Position numbers and translations under genes: made by a program
DNA from: Ciona savignyi
Taxonomy: Eukaryota > Chordata > Ascidiacea > Phlebobranchia > Cionidae
Assembly (NCBI GenBank): GCA_000149265.1
Contig: CH002010.1
Location: 328,512 to 392,511, forward strand
Length of the DNA stretch: 64,000 bases
Direction of reading: 5' to 3'
The notes under the pieces: generated by a model
Seen by the model: the letters and a program-made list of their open reading frames with translations, nothing else
Database searches by the model: none
Told to the model about the DNA's origin: nothing
Shown: positions 1-13,700 of the stretch, piece after piece
Layout of the letters: each line of letters opens with the position of its first letter
Position numbering within the stretch: the stretch's first letter is position 1

Positions 1-457
1 CTTTCCTGAGCCCAGCGAAATAATGGGTTCTATCCAAATTATAGTCACCTGATGACATCATAATAATGTTGTGACGTCATTATCAGCATAAATTACCTGT
101 TCCAAATATTTTGAGAAGTGCCTTTTCGTTGAAATTTTAAAATAATTCTGCCAACCTATACTCCAAATTGATTTAAAGTTAGCTATCTATCTAAAACACA
201 ACAATAACAAAGTTGCTGGAGCCATAAGATTTAGTCGAATTTAATGTTTTTAATTTTATAAGCGTTTGTAAGGTGTGTATATATGCGTCAAGTTGGCAGT
301 GAGGTTGTCAACTTATTGTGTCAACTTGGACGTGGCATGCTTAGTTTTTGTTACTTGTTTCCAACACGACCACTTCGGTGCTGAGATCTCTGTGTATTGA
401 TAGCCATGTCTTTCGACTTAGATTCAAGGATATTCTTGTATTGGTAAATCTACATGA

Positions 458-740
458 TAGGATGAAATAGGATATTCATGTTTATCCCCGTGAATGGTAA
501 AGCCAAGGGGGTTAACACACGGGCAATCGTCAGATCACCTTGCGCCCACCGTCAGGTTACCGAAGCTGTTGAAGTGCGCTGTGTATGATTTACACGTTCC
601 TTCAATTTAGTAGAACCATTAACCCACTGGGTTAAGTCAACATCCGCCAAATTTCTTGCCTAAGAACACAAACAAGTGGTTAAAAAGAAGTTTCGAATTT
701 GCAACCCGTCAGCCGAAAGATGGCGCACTAATCAACTAAT
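458..740 (-). mobile_element. Type-1 tRNA-derived SINE, diverged full-length copy
   Basis: On the minus strand the element runs from a tRNA-like head (ending near 740), through a body with the CCATTAA and CTGGGTTAA block, to the GGATA-type tail near 460. The same order recurs at least ten times in the window. The copy is diverged in the head. Confidence 0.8.
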
Positions 741-1554
741 ATATTCGATCAAACTCGGACCCCCTTTAACACCGCCTTTTTCAACGGAATGAAGAAACAA
801 GAATATCCCAGACGAACCAACCAATTTTAGAAAATCAAACCAGTTTATTTAATACAATGAACACGGCAGTATAAAGCAAGTAACAATCATCAGGTTATAT
901 ATTACTTGCGTAAAGATGATTCAAAAACACAATCAGTGAAACCTGTTTAATTACATTTAGACGAAACTTAAAAACGGCTTCAAAATACAAGATGGATAAT
1001 GGACATTGTAGGATAGAAAAGCATGAATCATTTCTTTGGAATGTAACTAATTTGCTATTTCCTTGGGAACCGAAATTTCCCATTAAACAGAGTCGGTTAT
1101 GTTAAAGCAGTGTAGTTGAAACAGAAAATATGTAAAAAACGTCATTGGATAATCTAAGCGTCAGTGTAAAACCACTTCGTTTCGGCACCAATACTCGTTT
1201 TGAGAACGTAATTTTTAAAAAGTTGTAACACAATTTTTGGACAAATCAGCACAATGTGTAAAAGAATTTGTAATTGGTTTTTGGGTAAGAAGAAACACTG
1301 TTCCTTGATTTCATAAAGAGTTTGGAGGAATAAAGTCTTTTCGAAAGCATCTTTACTGACAGTGGTGTCTATAAAAATAGTTAAGTGTCATAAAATACCA
1401 ATATCCTTCTTTTTATAAACAACGTACATGAAAACTAACAGTCACCGAATACCTGGTCATATGGAATTAGGAGAAATCACCATATAAAGTGTTGGAGAAT
1501 AATACTAAATCAGTCGGATTACCTTAGCGATTGCAGTGTTTAAATATAAAAAAA

Positions 1555-1705
1555 ATGTTGCTACTGTTTTACTTTAACTTTAATCCAATAGGTTAAAGCA
1601 ACACCCGCTAAGGTTTTAAGGACATTGCCAGCTGGTTTCGATCTAAACACCTTTCGGCTGCATATCAGATGCGGTAAAACAGAGCTAACTCACCTAGCGA
1701 GTCGA
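1555..1705 (-). mobile_element. Degraded tRNA-headed SINE in SSRP1 3' flank
   Basis: Read on the minus strand, an A-box-like GGTGAGTTAGCTCTG is followed by a B-box-like GATCGAAACC and then GGCAATGTCC, which matches the SINE body elsewhere in the window. It starts about 15 nt after the SSRP1 stop codon, so it is probably transcribed within the 3' UTR. Confidence 0.5.
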
Positions 1706-1718
1706 TCCAACAAACCTT

Positions 1719-4700
1719 CTAATCGCTTTCGTCACTTTCACTGACAGCACTCGCGTCGCTGTCACTTACTTCAGATGGTGGTTTCTGTATGAGAGGGGGA
1801 TATTTATTGAAAGTGCATTATTTATTATGTTAATACAGGTCGGCTTTTGCATCAGTTGATTTGATTAATGCTGTGCTATGTGGGGTGGCGTATTAAATAC
1901 ATTTCAAAGTGTATCATTCATTATGTTAATACAAGTTGGGTTTTGCCTCAATTGGTTTAATTGATGCTGTGCTTAAACATGTTGTTTGATGCTGTGCTAT
2001 GGAAGGCGGCATATTAAATACACTAAAATGCGTTATGCATTATGTTAATACATGTTGTTGGGTTTGCCTTGTTTTATGCTGTGCTTAAATAACAAGTTAT
2101 TTTTTAAAAGTCTGCAATTTATAAGAAAGTTTGGGTTAAGTTCGGAGTTAAACTTGTAAATTAGAAATTAGGCAATCTTCGATTAAATTTTATACTACAG
2201 CAACAATAAAACCACAATCGAAGCAATATGACTAGCATAAAAGCAATATAACCACCATAGAAACAACATAACCGGAATGGAAAGACCATAAAAGCAATAT
2301 AACCACCATAGAAACAACATAACTGGAATAGAAAGACCATAAAAAAACATAACCATCATAGAAACAATATACCCACCAAAGAAACAACTTGGCCGCCACG
2401 GAAACAACATAACCATTATAGAAACAACATAACCATCATAGAAACAACATAACCATCATAGAAACAACATATACCCACCATAGAAACAACATAACAATCA
2501 TGGAAACATAATCACCATAGAAACAATATAACCACCATAGAAACAACATAACCATCATAAAAAACAATATAACCAGCTGAGAAACAACAAAACGACCATA
2601 GAAACAACATAACCATCATAGAAACAACACAACAATCATGGAAACATAATCACCATAGAAACAATATAACCACCATAGAAACAACATAACCATCATAAAA
2701 ACAATATAACCAGCTGAGAAACAACAAAACGACCATAGAAACATCATACCCACAATAGAAACAACATAACCACCATAAAAACAATATAACCAACATGGAA
2801 ACAATATAATCACTATAGAAACAATATAACCAGCTTAGAAACAACAAAACGACCATAGAAACAACATAACCATCATAGAAACAACACAACAATCATGGAA
2901 ACATAATCACCATAGAAACAATATAACCACCATAGAAACAACATAACCATCATAAAAACAATATAACCAGCTGAGAAACAACAAAACGACCATAGAAACA
3001 TCATAACCACCATAGAAACAACACAACCAATCATAAAAACAATATAACCACAATAGAAACAACATAACCACCATAGAAACAATATAATCACCTTTTTTTC
3101 TCCAGCGTCATCTGAATCGGATGACGACAAAGAATCACTCTCTGTTATAAATTCTTTGCTTTTGAACTTAGTTGGTGAAGTTTTGGTGGATTTGGGAGTA
3201 GTGGGCTTACTGGGTCTCGACTTTCTGTGATAGGTTATACCTCAGGTTAGTAGTCAGATAATGCAGTGTGTGTGGATGGTGGATTTATTTATATCCTTGT
3301 GGGTGGGAAGCCATGCTTTATCCACGGGTATTGTAGACATTTATACTCACTGTTTAGTTACTAGAGCTAGTACAGTGTGTGGATGGTTGGTTCATTTATA
3401 TCCTCGTGGGTTGGAAGCCATGCTTTATCCATGGGTATTGTAAGACACCTCATGCCCACTTTTGAGTTACTTGAGTTATTATAGTTTGTGGATAGTTGAT
3501 TCATTTATATCCTTGTGGGTGAGAAGCCATGCTTTATCCATGGGTATTGTAAGACATCTCATGCTCACTGTTAAGTTACTGGAGCTGTTACAGTGTGTGG
3601 ATACTTGGTTCATTTATATTGGAGGTTCAGGCCACAGTAGAATTACTGTAGATGTACAGTGTGTGTACAACCGAACATCACTTTTAATTATTATAAAATA
3701 TTGGATTTCATTCGTAGCAATGTTAAGTAACTGGCAAAGTAATTAGTAATACACCAGTATAACTAAACCACAGTGTTTAGTGTGTGGATAATAGTATTGG
3801 AACCATTGAATGGATGTCATCAAGGACAAGAACAGAGCAGCGGATTAATGGGTACTATTAACATGAAGGAACATTTGAATCCTACAAAACACACTGCACT
3901 AGCTCGAAGGATACAGCTCGTAGTCAAGTTACAAAATCCACCAACTTAGCAGGAGAAGAGGAGGCTCTTCCTCCTCCCTCACTCTTATACTTCCTCATTG
4001 CCTCCTCAAATTTCACCTTCTCCTTCTGGTATTGCTTCTCGTATTTCTGAAATATTTTGTTTCCATGACGTGCAGTCATGGTCAAGAACATGAAAATAGA
4101 AAATTGCATTAAAATTATAAGTTAAGCGACTTTATGTCGGATGTTAAGGTGTACCACAGATTTATATTTATTTGAAAAAAAAATTGTTTTGATACCTACT
4201 CATAATTTCGAATTTTTACGGCTTCGAGAGTTATGATTTTTATTTTTTAATTTCAAATTTAATGTTTTGGAGATGACATTGTATAAAATAAAAGTTTGGA
4301 AACATTTTTTATGTATAGCATATATTTTTAGAAGCATTTTAAAATATTTCACCTGTTACTGTTATGAGAAACTATAGATAACAACAACTTTTGATTTTTG
4401 GACAAATAACAAAACTTAAAAAAAAATAATAATTACGGCTAATAATTGGAAAGCATTTTTATGTTTAGTATTTCAACATTAGCAGAAAGTGTACATAATA
4501 ACAACTTTTAATTCAAGGAAAAATTAAAAAACTAAAAAAAAAATAATTACGGCTAATAGTTGGAAAGCATTTTTATGTTTAGTATTTCAACATTAGCAGA
4601 AAGTATACATAATAACAACTTTAAAATTCTAGGACAAATAACAAAACTTAAAATAATTACAGCTTTATCAGAAGGTTCCACTTGCTTCCATTCCTTCCCT

Positions 4701-7700
4701 GCTTGCTTGCTGATCTCTGTGATCGAAATCCCAGGGTTTTCGGACTTGATTCTCGCCCTGTTGTCCGCCAGCCACAGGAAATAAGCGGACGAGGGTCGTT
4801 TCGGGGCGTTGGGGTCCTTCTTTTTCCGTTTCTGGGTATGGATGGGAATGTCAATTTCGTAACAAACATTATCAGTTAATTTTCGAATTTTAGTAATTTT
4901 CAAATATATAGAAAAGCATGGATCAATTTTTGATTGAGTGGAGTGTGGGGCAAGTGTAGGTCAATTTTGTACTAAACCATCGATGAATTTCAAACAGAAT
5001 TGGAAATGTTATCGAAAAACAGCATTGAGCAAGCAGACTGGGCTGGGCATTGAAAATCATTATCTGTGTTGTTGTCGCTTTAGACTATTCTCATTATTTG
5101 CAATAACAACAGTGAAATTGGAAAGGCATCAATCTATTTTGTTTAGAGAATTGGTTCTCTTTTTTCCACCTTATTGGTTATGCAATTTAGATATACTATT
5201 GGATACTATTTATGACATCATTATATGGATACTTATTACACTGTAATAAGTTAAAAAAATGTGTTTCAAAATAAATGTTTACCTAATTAACAAAACCGTG
5301 TTTTAAAATTGTTCCTAAGATATATCTCACATCGGCCTTTAATCTCAAGATGGTGGAAGTTTATATAATCCTAACGAAATCAAAACAAACCTTTTTATCC
5401 GAACTTTCCCTCGGTTGCCTCTCTTTTTTCTCCTTTTTCTTCTTCTTCATCGGCCTCTCTTCCTCCTCACTAGCGGGAGTTCCAACGGATGATTCTTCTC
5501 CAGCATCCGAATCAAATTCTTCTTCGACCTTAAAGGGTTATTGAGGGACAATTGGTGTCAGGTTGCAAAGTGTGATCAAATTAAACAAGATATTGGACAG
5601 CATGACTCGCCTTTGCCATGATGGAACATGCATGAACCCAAAGCATTGAATTTTATTGGATAGAGGTTGCAGCTTGAAACACACAACAAAATAATATAAC
5701 ACACTTTGCAAATGTGGTGAGACTGTCATTATAACCGTATATTTTTGTTTGAATTGTTAACATTTTCGATTCTTAAATTTTTAGTTTCCGTAGTGAACTA
5801 AGCGATCCTGTAGTAATTGGAGGAACCCCATTAAAACAGCTAGCTTAGCAGTTTTAAAGTTTTAACTTCATGATTGAAAACAAAGAAAACTGTCCAGGAA
5901 TAAACGGAATAATAACCTGAAAACCTTCAAAACAACCACATCTTGCACAGCACAACTCTCACAAAAAATGGTATTTTTTAAATACTATGCCCAAAACCTT
6001 TATTATATTTAATGTTTCACCTAGTAATGGGATTCAAAATTTTAAGAACAGGTTCTCTAATGTCTACAAAAAAAGCAAGAATCGGATCGGTGATTATCCT
6101 GACGTTCCAAGAACGGGTTCTACCGAACCCATTCGAACCTCTTGAATTCCATCACTGGTCTAACCTCTTGCACGCTCGTGTCCAGTTTGATTATATTTAA
6201 TGTCTCGCCTCTTGCACAAAAAATGGTATTTTTCAAATACTATGCTTAAAAACTTTTACACTTTTAATGTCACCCCCTATGATGAGATTCAAAATTTTAA
6301 GAACAGTTTCTCTATGGTATCGTACTTACTAATAACAGGTTCCCTAAAAGGTCTAATGTCTGTAAAAAAAGCAAGAATCGGATTGTGATTATCCCAACGT
6401 TCCATGCGATCGAACCGACCGAACCAAAACCAAACCTCTTGAATCCCATCACTGGACTAACCTCTTGCACGCTCTCACAAAAAATAGTATTTTTCTTATA
6501 CTATGCCTAAAACCTTTATTATATTTAATGTTTCACCTAGTGATGGGATTCAAAATTTTAAGAACAAGTTTTCTAAAAATTCTAATCGGATCGGTAATTA
6601 TCCCGACGTTCCAAGAACAGGTTCGACCGAACCCATGCAAACCTCTTGAATCCCATCACTGGACTAACCTCTTGCACGGTCTTACAAAAAATGGTATTTT
6701 TTTCCAATACTATGCCTAAAATCTTCATTATGTCTTTTCAAAATTTGCACGCTTTTTAAATGCTTTATAAATGTCTCACCTCTTGCACGCTCGTGTCCGG
6801 TTTAAAGTCCTCGTCTTCAGATGATTCGTCCTCAGATTCTCCCTGGTCGCGCTCGGCGGCTTCTTGCTTCATTCGTTCCATGTACGGGTCGTGCACGTCA
6901 GCTTCATCGTCACTACTGCCGACCATGCCATCGAAGTCTGCCCCAGCCTGGGGGAAGGGGGTTTACATTTTGTTCTACTAAGGAAGGGAGTTTTATAAAA
7001 TGTACTGCTGGGTAAAAAAGGGAGCTTTTTTTACTAGAAGAGGAATTTTATAATATAAAATGTACTGCTGGATAAAAAAGGGGGTAGTTTTTTTTTACTA
7101 GGAGAGGGGCTTATATATAATGTGCTGCTGGGTGAAAAGGGTTGGGCATTTTACAACATGACGGCATGTGGTAGTTATGATATGTATTTTTTAAGGTAGG
7201 ATAACAATACTTCTGCAGAGATTGGGGGTTAAAAAAGCGTCATCCAAGCCCCAAAAAAGTGGTGGGTTATATCGTACAAAAATATAAAACTTGCCACCCA
7301 TTTTTTTGTAGTTTGTTAATGAAGTATTTGAGCTCTTACAGGAGTTGGTAAGCACATTACAGTTGGTTGCTACAAGTTTACAATAATATCAACGACGCCT
7401 ATAATGTGCACCGTATATTACGAGGAACAAAATCAGTAGGGGGTTTCCCTTTTGCAAGATAAGCTTAGTTTTCTTAGGGTAAGTCGCGGGGTTATTTTAG
7501 TAATGGGAAAAGTGGGTTAAAAATTCCAAATCGTCCAAAAAATATTAAATCTGTTAAAACCTTTCCAATGTTCTTTATCTTCAGCTTCTTATTGTGAACA
7601 AAATCGTAGAGTGAAGCGTATTGGTCTCTGAGGGATAGGAATGTGGGTTCAATTCAAAACTCTGCCGCTAGTTAGTTCAAATTATTTTTTATTCTTTAAT

Positions 7701-10700
7701 ATTCTTTATTATTCTGTTCAAATTATTCCGCCACTGGTTAGGGCGGTCAAAAATAAAATCACAAAGTTTAATTCACTTTTCACAACAGGCGTAAACTTTT
7801 TGTCAATTAAACATTTTAAGGAGATATTAATGTAACCTTTGAGCATATAAACCTGTTATACGCTCATAGCAACACATACATATGATCCAGTATGATATAT
7901 TAATCATATTTCTCTGGAATTTAAAAGTAAATTTAAAGTAAAAATAACTGATGAATGTTTTTAATTAAAAAAATCTACTAACCTGTAGAAATCAGTATTT
8001 AATAAAAGGAATAAAAAAAATAGTGACGACCAATTAATTTAGGGTTTAAATAATCTAATTTTCTGATTTACTTCTAATTTTGTTAAAACATTTTTTTCTG
8101 TGTGCTATCCATGCCATTACACCATTTTGATCCAATTGTAGGCACTTTTGGGCTTAAATTACTTTTGGTGGTTAATAATTCTATAAGTTAGGTAATAATA
8201 TTATTACTTATTGGGTATTATATCGTTATTTAACCCCAGTTGAAATAAAAAACCCAAAAATTCACCTTTCAATGTTGCTGAAGACGAAGTTCGTTTTACT
8301 TCTCGTCTCGATCTCAAAATCGAACGACTTGTTTATTTTGGTCGTTCCTCGAGCGAAGTTGACATAAGCGATTTCGTCGAACCTTATATGGACGGGGGGC
8401 TTGTGTACGTACATGAACCCCCGCTCCAGGGGAAAAAGGAACCCCGACGAGGCTTTGTAAGTGCAGGTGAATCGATTGGGTTCCGTTGAACCTGGGGAAA
8501 TGAGTTTCATTAGTTTGTTAAGGAACCAGATTTATGCTGAGAATACTGTGTACCGAAAAGCACTATAAGTATAAGCATATTAATCCCAGTGCAGCACGAA
8601 ATTGAAGGCAATGGTGGGTAAAGATGTGTGTGTATGAGTAAACACAAGGTTTGGTGTAAATGGCGTGTATGAGTAAGCTTGTTCTTTGAAGTAAATATCT
8701 ACTCACTTATAAACAGTATAAAAGCATGGAAAGTTAATCATAAAAGCATTTGGCACAACCTATCTGCTTCACATGTGTTGGGCAGGTAAACAATTTTTTG
8801 ATGTTTAGAACTTATCGACAAGTTATAAAAAGTTATAAATAAAGAACATGTGGTACATATAGGTAAACCACTGGCGTCGATTCCCGGGGTGGCAGGGGTG
8901 GCATGCCACCCTAGTAAAAAAATGCGGGGTGGCAACATACAAAATATACCATACTTGCCACCCCAGTTTTTTACTCATTACGGTATTTTTTACAATGTGT
9001 TTACTGTAAAAAAATAATTTGTAGCACAGAATCATAAAAATCGCAACCTAAATAACACACAAGTTCATTATTATTTCGAAAGGTTACTAAATTTCACCTA
9101 TACATAACCCCATTCACACGTCGATTGTTTGATTGTCAACGTAATATACGCACCATTTACACGTCGATTGTTTGATTGTCAACGTAATATACGCAACCAT
9201 TCACACGTCGATTGTTTGATTGTCAACGTAATATACGCAACCATTCACACGCTAATAGTTTGATTTTTAACATAATATTACGCATTAAAAACAAAGTTAT
9301 ACTTAGTATCGTAACGTAACCGTTTAAAAACTATAGCCTATGTTAAAACGACCGATATAACTTTAGATTATGTTTATACATGCTAAACGAAAATGTCAAA
9401 ATACAAAATTATTTTAACTCGCCGGTAATCCATCTTAGATTAGAAATTTGTTATTATATAAATTGTTTCTAAATTAAAATAGTCGCCGTTATCTTTATAA
9501 ATCCATTTCTCGCATTCGGCCGTTAACTGAAAATCGCATTTCAAAGAAACACTTCCCTATTATCTTACATTCGTATCGGCGATTGTGGCGTGGGTATGAG
9601 TCATCTAAAAGAAACACGCGGATTCTCCGTTCGGCAAGGGGCGTTTAATAGAAGTACATGGAGGGGCAAATTAACTTTAACAATGGAAAGTTGTTTGTGC
9701 CTTACTAAATAAAGTCAGTTTGGGCTTCGTTTTGGAATTGCATAGTAATAAATATTTTTTTGTTATAACACTCTTGTGGGTTTTACGGTGTGTTGACATC
9801 ATGCAAATAAAAAAAGGCCCGGAACTTCTTTCAATGTTACTATTTATATCCATCCATCGTCGCGATTAAGGCAACGTCAACGGTATTCTATATAAATAAA
9901 GGGCTTTCAAAACATTCGAATGCCGACGTGTTTGTTTTATCTTGCCGCCTGCGGTTGCCGACGTAACCTTCCAAATAATTAAATAACAAGACGAATCCGT
10001 AGTGTCATAAAGATATATGGTGATTCACTAATAGGAAACGATTCGTAGCGATCGTGCCAAGTCCGTTAATTTTTGCCTATTTAAAAGTTTGTTACAGCTA
10101 AATAAAGTTATGCCGTCTTGTCGCCACCCCAGTTTTCGTTTAAAACGCAAAAAAATCGACGCCTATGAGGTAAACATTAATATTGTAAGTTTAAAACAAG
10201 CTTCTGTTCAAATCTGTGTATACAGTACTTTAGTTGTTATAATATATATCTATAGAGATATTAAGTTCTGGCATTTTGTGTACAGAAGCAATTCAAAATG
10301 TGTTTAAACCATTAACATGCATATTAATTGGGTACTTAACATTTAAAATATGACCTTCGCCTAACAAAACCATCTTACCCCTTAAACGACCCCGGGACTG
10401 TTATCTTCCGTTGCACGAGATGCTTCATCACCCGGCTCACAACTTCGTACATCGGCCCCGACATGTCCTTCTGCAATTTACCCCCAAATCGTTCTTCTAC
10501 CTCCTCTCTGGGTGGGTTATTTAGGGTCACAATTAATTATCAAGTTATACACACACAACCATGGTATGTTATTGCCTTGGGTTGTAGTGTATGTAAGTGT
10601 GTTTGTTATGTGTAGATGGCTGGTTTCAAACCAACAATCTTTCAACTAATGATCCAATACTCCACCACTCAGACAACTGGTAGGTTATTCCAGAATTTCA

Positions 10701-13700
10701 AAAATTAATTAATATTTAGGTTTAACTGACCAGGGATTGGTGAAGCAAAATCTTTTATAAATGAGTTTTTGTTTGATGGAAAAAAAATAATAGGAAAATA
10801 TGCTAATGGTAAAAAGTTCAGTAACCACTGTAGAAAGTAAGCTGTGTTAGCACATGCCAGCAAACTAATAAAACCGAAAACTCACTCTGATAACGACAGC
10901 TCGACGGCCAAATCATCTTCTTTGTAAAAGAGCAAGATGAGGAAGTGGTATCGGGTCATCCCTTGTTTGAGAGGAGGATCCAAACTAACCTGATGAAGAA
11001 TTGAATCATTTTCGAATTTTTATTATAAAGGGGGGGCTAGGGTAGGTTTACCTGCCGCCCCCCCTAACTACATGGGATAAGTTATTGTGATGTGTTTCAA
11101 GTTAAAAAATTCACCATCCACGCCACTCTTGCACCAGAGATTCCTCAAAATGTCAGAAAAACATGAAAACCTCCAAAACTCACCACAAAGAAGATTTGCC
11201 TCTGGTCCTTGTGCGGCAACAAAAAGAGCCGCAGAATAGATGTGTATGTGATCTTGTAGTCAAAAGTCTTTCCATGCAGTTGAATGAACTTGGGATACAT
11301 TCTGATGTCATAACGGCCTCTGTTGATTGACAAAAACATATTAGTATTAGAAAATACAGTATTTATATATATTAGGTTAACAGAGAATGGAACAAATTAG
11401 GCATGTAATAAAACAACTAAATTAAGGTAATAATTACTGATATTGACATAATTAGCACAGGGAATATAGTGATGTACCTCGGAGTAAGACACTGTAGATC
11501 TTGAAAGACACAAATTGCGGTTCCTTTGACTTGCAACACGTCCGCCTTTGCCATCACGTTGTCATGGAAATCCTATAAAACACAAACATCTTATAATTTA
11601 ATTAAACTCAATTCGTGAATTTTAACAATGCAGTTTCAACCACATGTTGGTAGCATCTGCATAATGTATTTTTACTATATTTAACACTGCCGCATGCCAG
11701 GACAGGGACTTAGTCGATTATTACTATTACATATAGCTGGGTTAAGATGGGAAGCAGACAGATGATCAAGAATAAAAGATTATATTTATCATTGAATAAA
11801 AGCAGGAAAATTATGCATAAAGTGCTAAACTGAATGGTAGTTTAGTGCTGAGGTGAGATTTAGTATTAGTTTCTGTGCATAATACTAGATTCTGATCATG
11901 GTTAACTAATAAAAAAATCGTTTAAAATTTGTTACAGTTATTTTTCCTCAAAATTCTCAATATTAATTATTTATTCTGGAACTGGTGCGAGTCCATGCGA
12001 AACTGGCTCTATTGAGGAGCCTGTTTTAATGACTAAACGTCAGTGCAAATTTAATTTTGAGCACTGCTTAGACCATTGGTGCGCATTTATTATTTTGAGC
12101 AGTGTCTTAGTAATTCATTGTATAATCTCATTTCAGACACTGAATTACAAAATTAATGTAAAATTTTCGAGCACTGGTTTACAAAATCGATGTAAAATTT
12201 CATTTCAAGTACTAATTTAAAAAATTAATGCAAAATTTCATTTCGAGCACTGCGCTAACGGAAATCTTACCTTCACTTTATCCACCATCTCATCCTGTGA
12301 GGGTGGGATGAAAAACCTCATTTCCATGAGCGATAACTCCGAGTCGTCGTTTTGGTGAAACTCCATTGTCACCTCGTCTTTGTTCTGAGTGCATTGTGAC
12401 ACGTTGTTTAGCGGGATTTCGAACGAGAGTTTGTTTGCGACGTTGAACATCATTTCGTAACCTGTGGGAATGTGTGATTATTCTTAAGCTCAAAAACTAA
12501 CATGAGGTGTATTATAGTAAAGACACTTTCTCCAAACTGGCGATTCGCTGAAATAAAAATTATGTCAGATCATCCACACACTGTAAACTCGGCTGTGTGC
12601 ATGAATGTGCACCAGACGAGCTTTTTACATTGTTCCATCTTAGTGTTAATTAATAGGGTTGTACTAAGTTAAAGTCATTATCTACACAAGTATAAGTCCG
12701 GTGAAATTTAGGTCAAACTAAGTCAAGTCATTAACTTGATATTACAATTTTAAATAACTCTTGTCTAGTTCAGGGGTTGGCAACCTTTTGAATGCAGTTT
12801 GCCAGTTTAATAATAATTACGTATTAAAAGCAAATCAAGTATTAATTTGATTATTAGTAGTTAATACTGTTTATTTGCATGCTTTACGAATTTTAAGGCT
12901 GTAGATTTGCAGCATATACAGTTTGAGTTTGCCCATGCTTAATAGTATAGATTTTTGTAAGGCACGGTGTCAAATCCCGTGGTGTGTCATGAAAAAACCT
13001 CTTTGTTAGCGTGCCAAGGGTTATCTACCCCTGATCTAGTAAAGACCAAAAGCACACATCACTGCAACCGTTATTAAGAAGAGAGTTGGGATAAAACCAA
13101 TTTAATTAAATCCCAAACCTTCGAAATCAGTGGTTCCCCAATTCCAGCCTTTTCCACTTAGTTCTTGTTGTTCCACATCCATGTTGTAACATTCCTTGAT
13201 AAAATCTCTGATTCTTTCCAATTCCTGTGTCAATCAGTACAAATGGGGTGCATTTATAATTTTGTAAACTTCTCTACTTGTTCTGTAGCAGTACGATATC
13301 ATGTTTTATTCCGTTAACGGGAAATACAGAAAAACAGAGCCATTATCAAACTGGCAATATCAGGCCGTCAGTTTACTGGAGCTATTGCAATCTGTAAGTG
13401 CATATCTATTGTTTAATTTAACCCACTTATTCACTGGCGTCAGGTGATGTCAGCTATGTGCTTTGCCCAAGGACACAACCGACAAGCTAGAGGTTGGTTA
13501 CAATCCCATAAAGTTTCAAGGAATGGATAGGATATTCATGTGTATCCCAGTGGCAATCGTCAGATCACTTCGCGCCCACCGGGTTACCGGACCTATTGCA
13601 GTGTGTTGTTTATAAATTACATGTTTCTTCAATTTGGTAGAACCCATTAATCTGCTGGGTTTAGGCAATTTCCGTAAAGTGCCTTGCCCAAGGACACAAC

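Larger units (their letters stand above)
1..1718. other. No protein gene seen; 3' flank of SSRP1
   Basis: I see no convincing coding exon here. The stretch holds a type-1 SINE (about 458-740) and a degraded tRNA-headed SINE (about 1555-1705), the second lying just after the SSRP1 stop and probably within its 3' UTR. A minus-strand AATAAA (843-848) could be a distant polyadenylation signal, but a link to SSRP1 is not shown. Small ORFs in this stretch are not supported. Confidence 0.5.

Noticed and set aside
2195..3130. Cys/Phe/Tyr-rich ORFs of 65-85 codons
   Set aside because: Products of the 18-20 bp minisatellite; the real coding part is only the SSRP1 exon 3092-3224.
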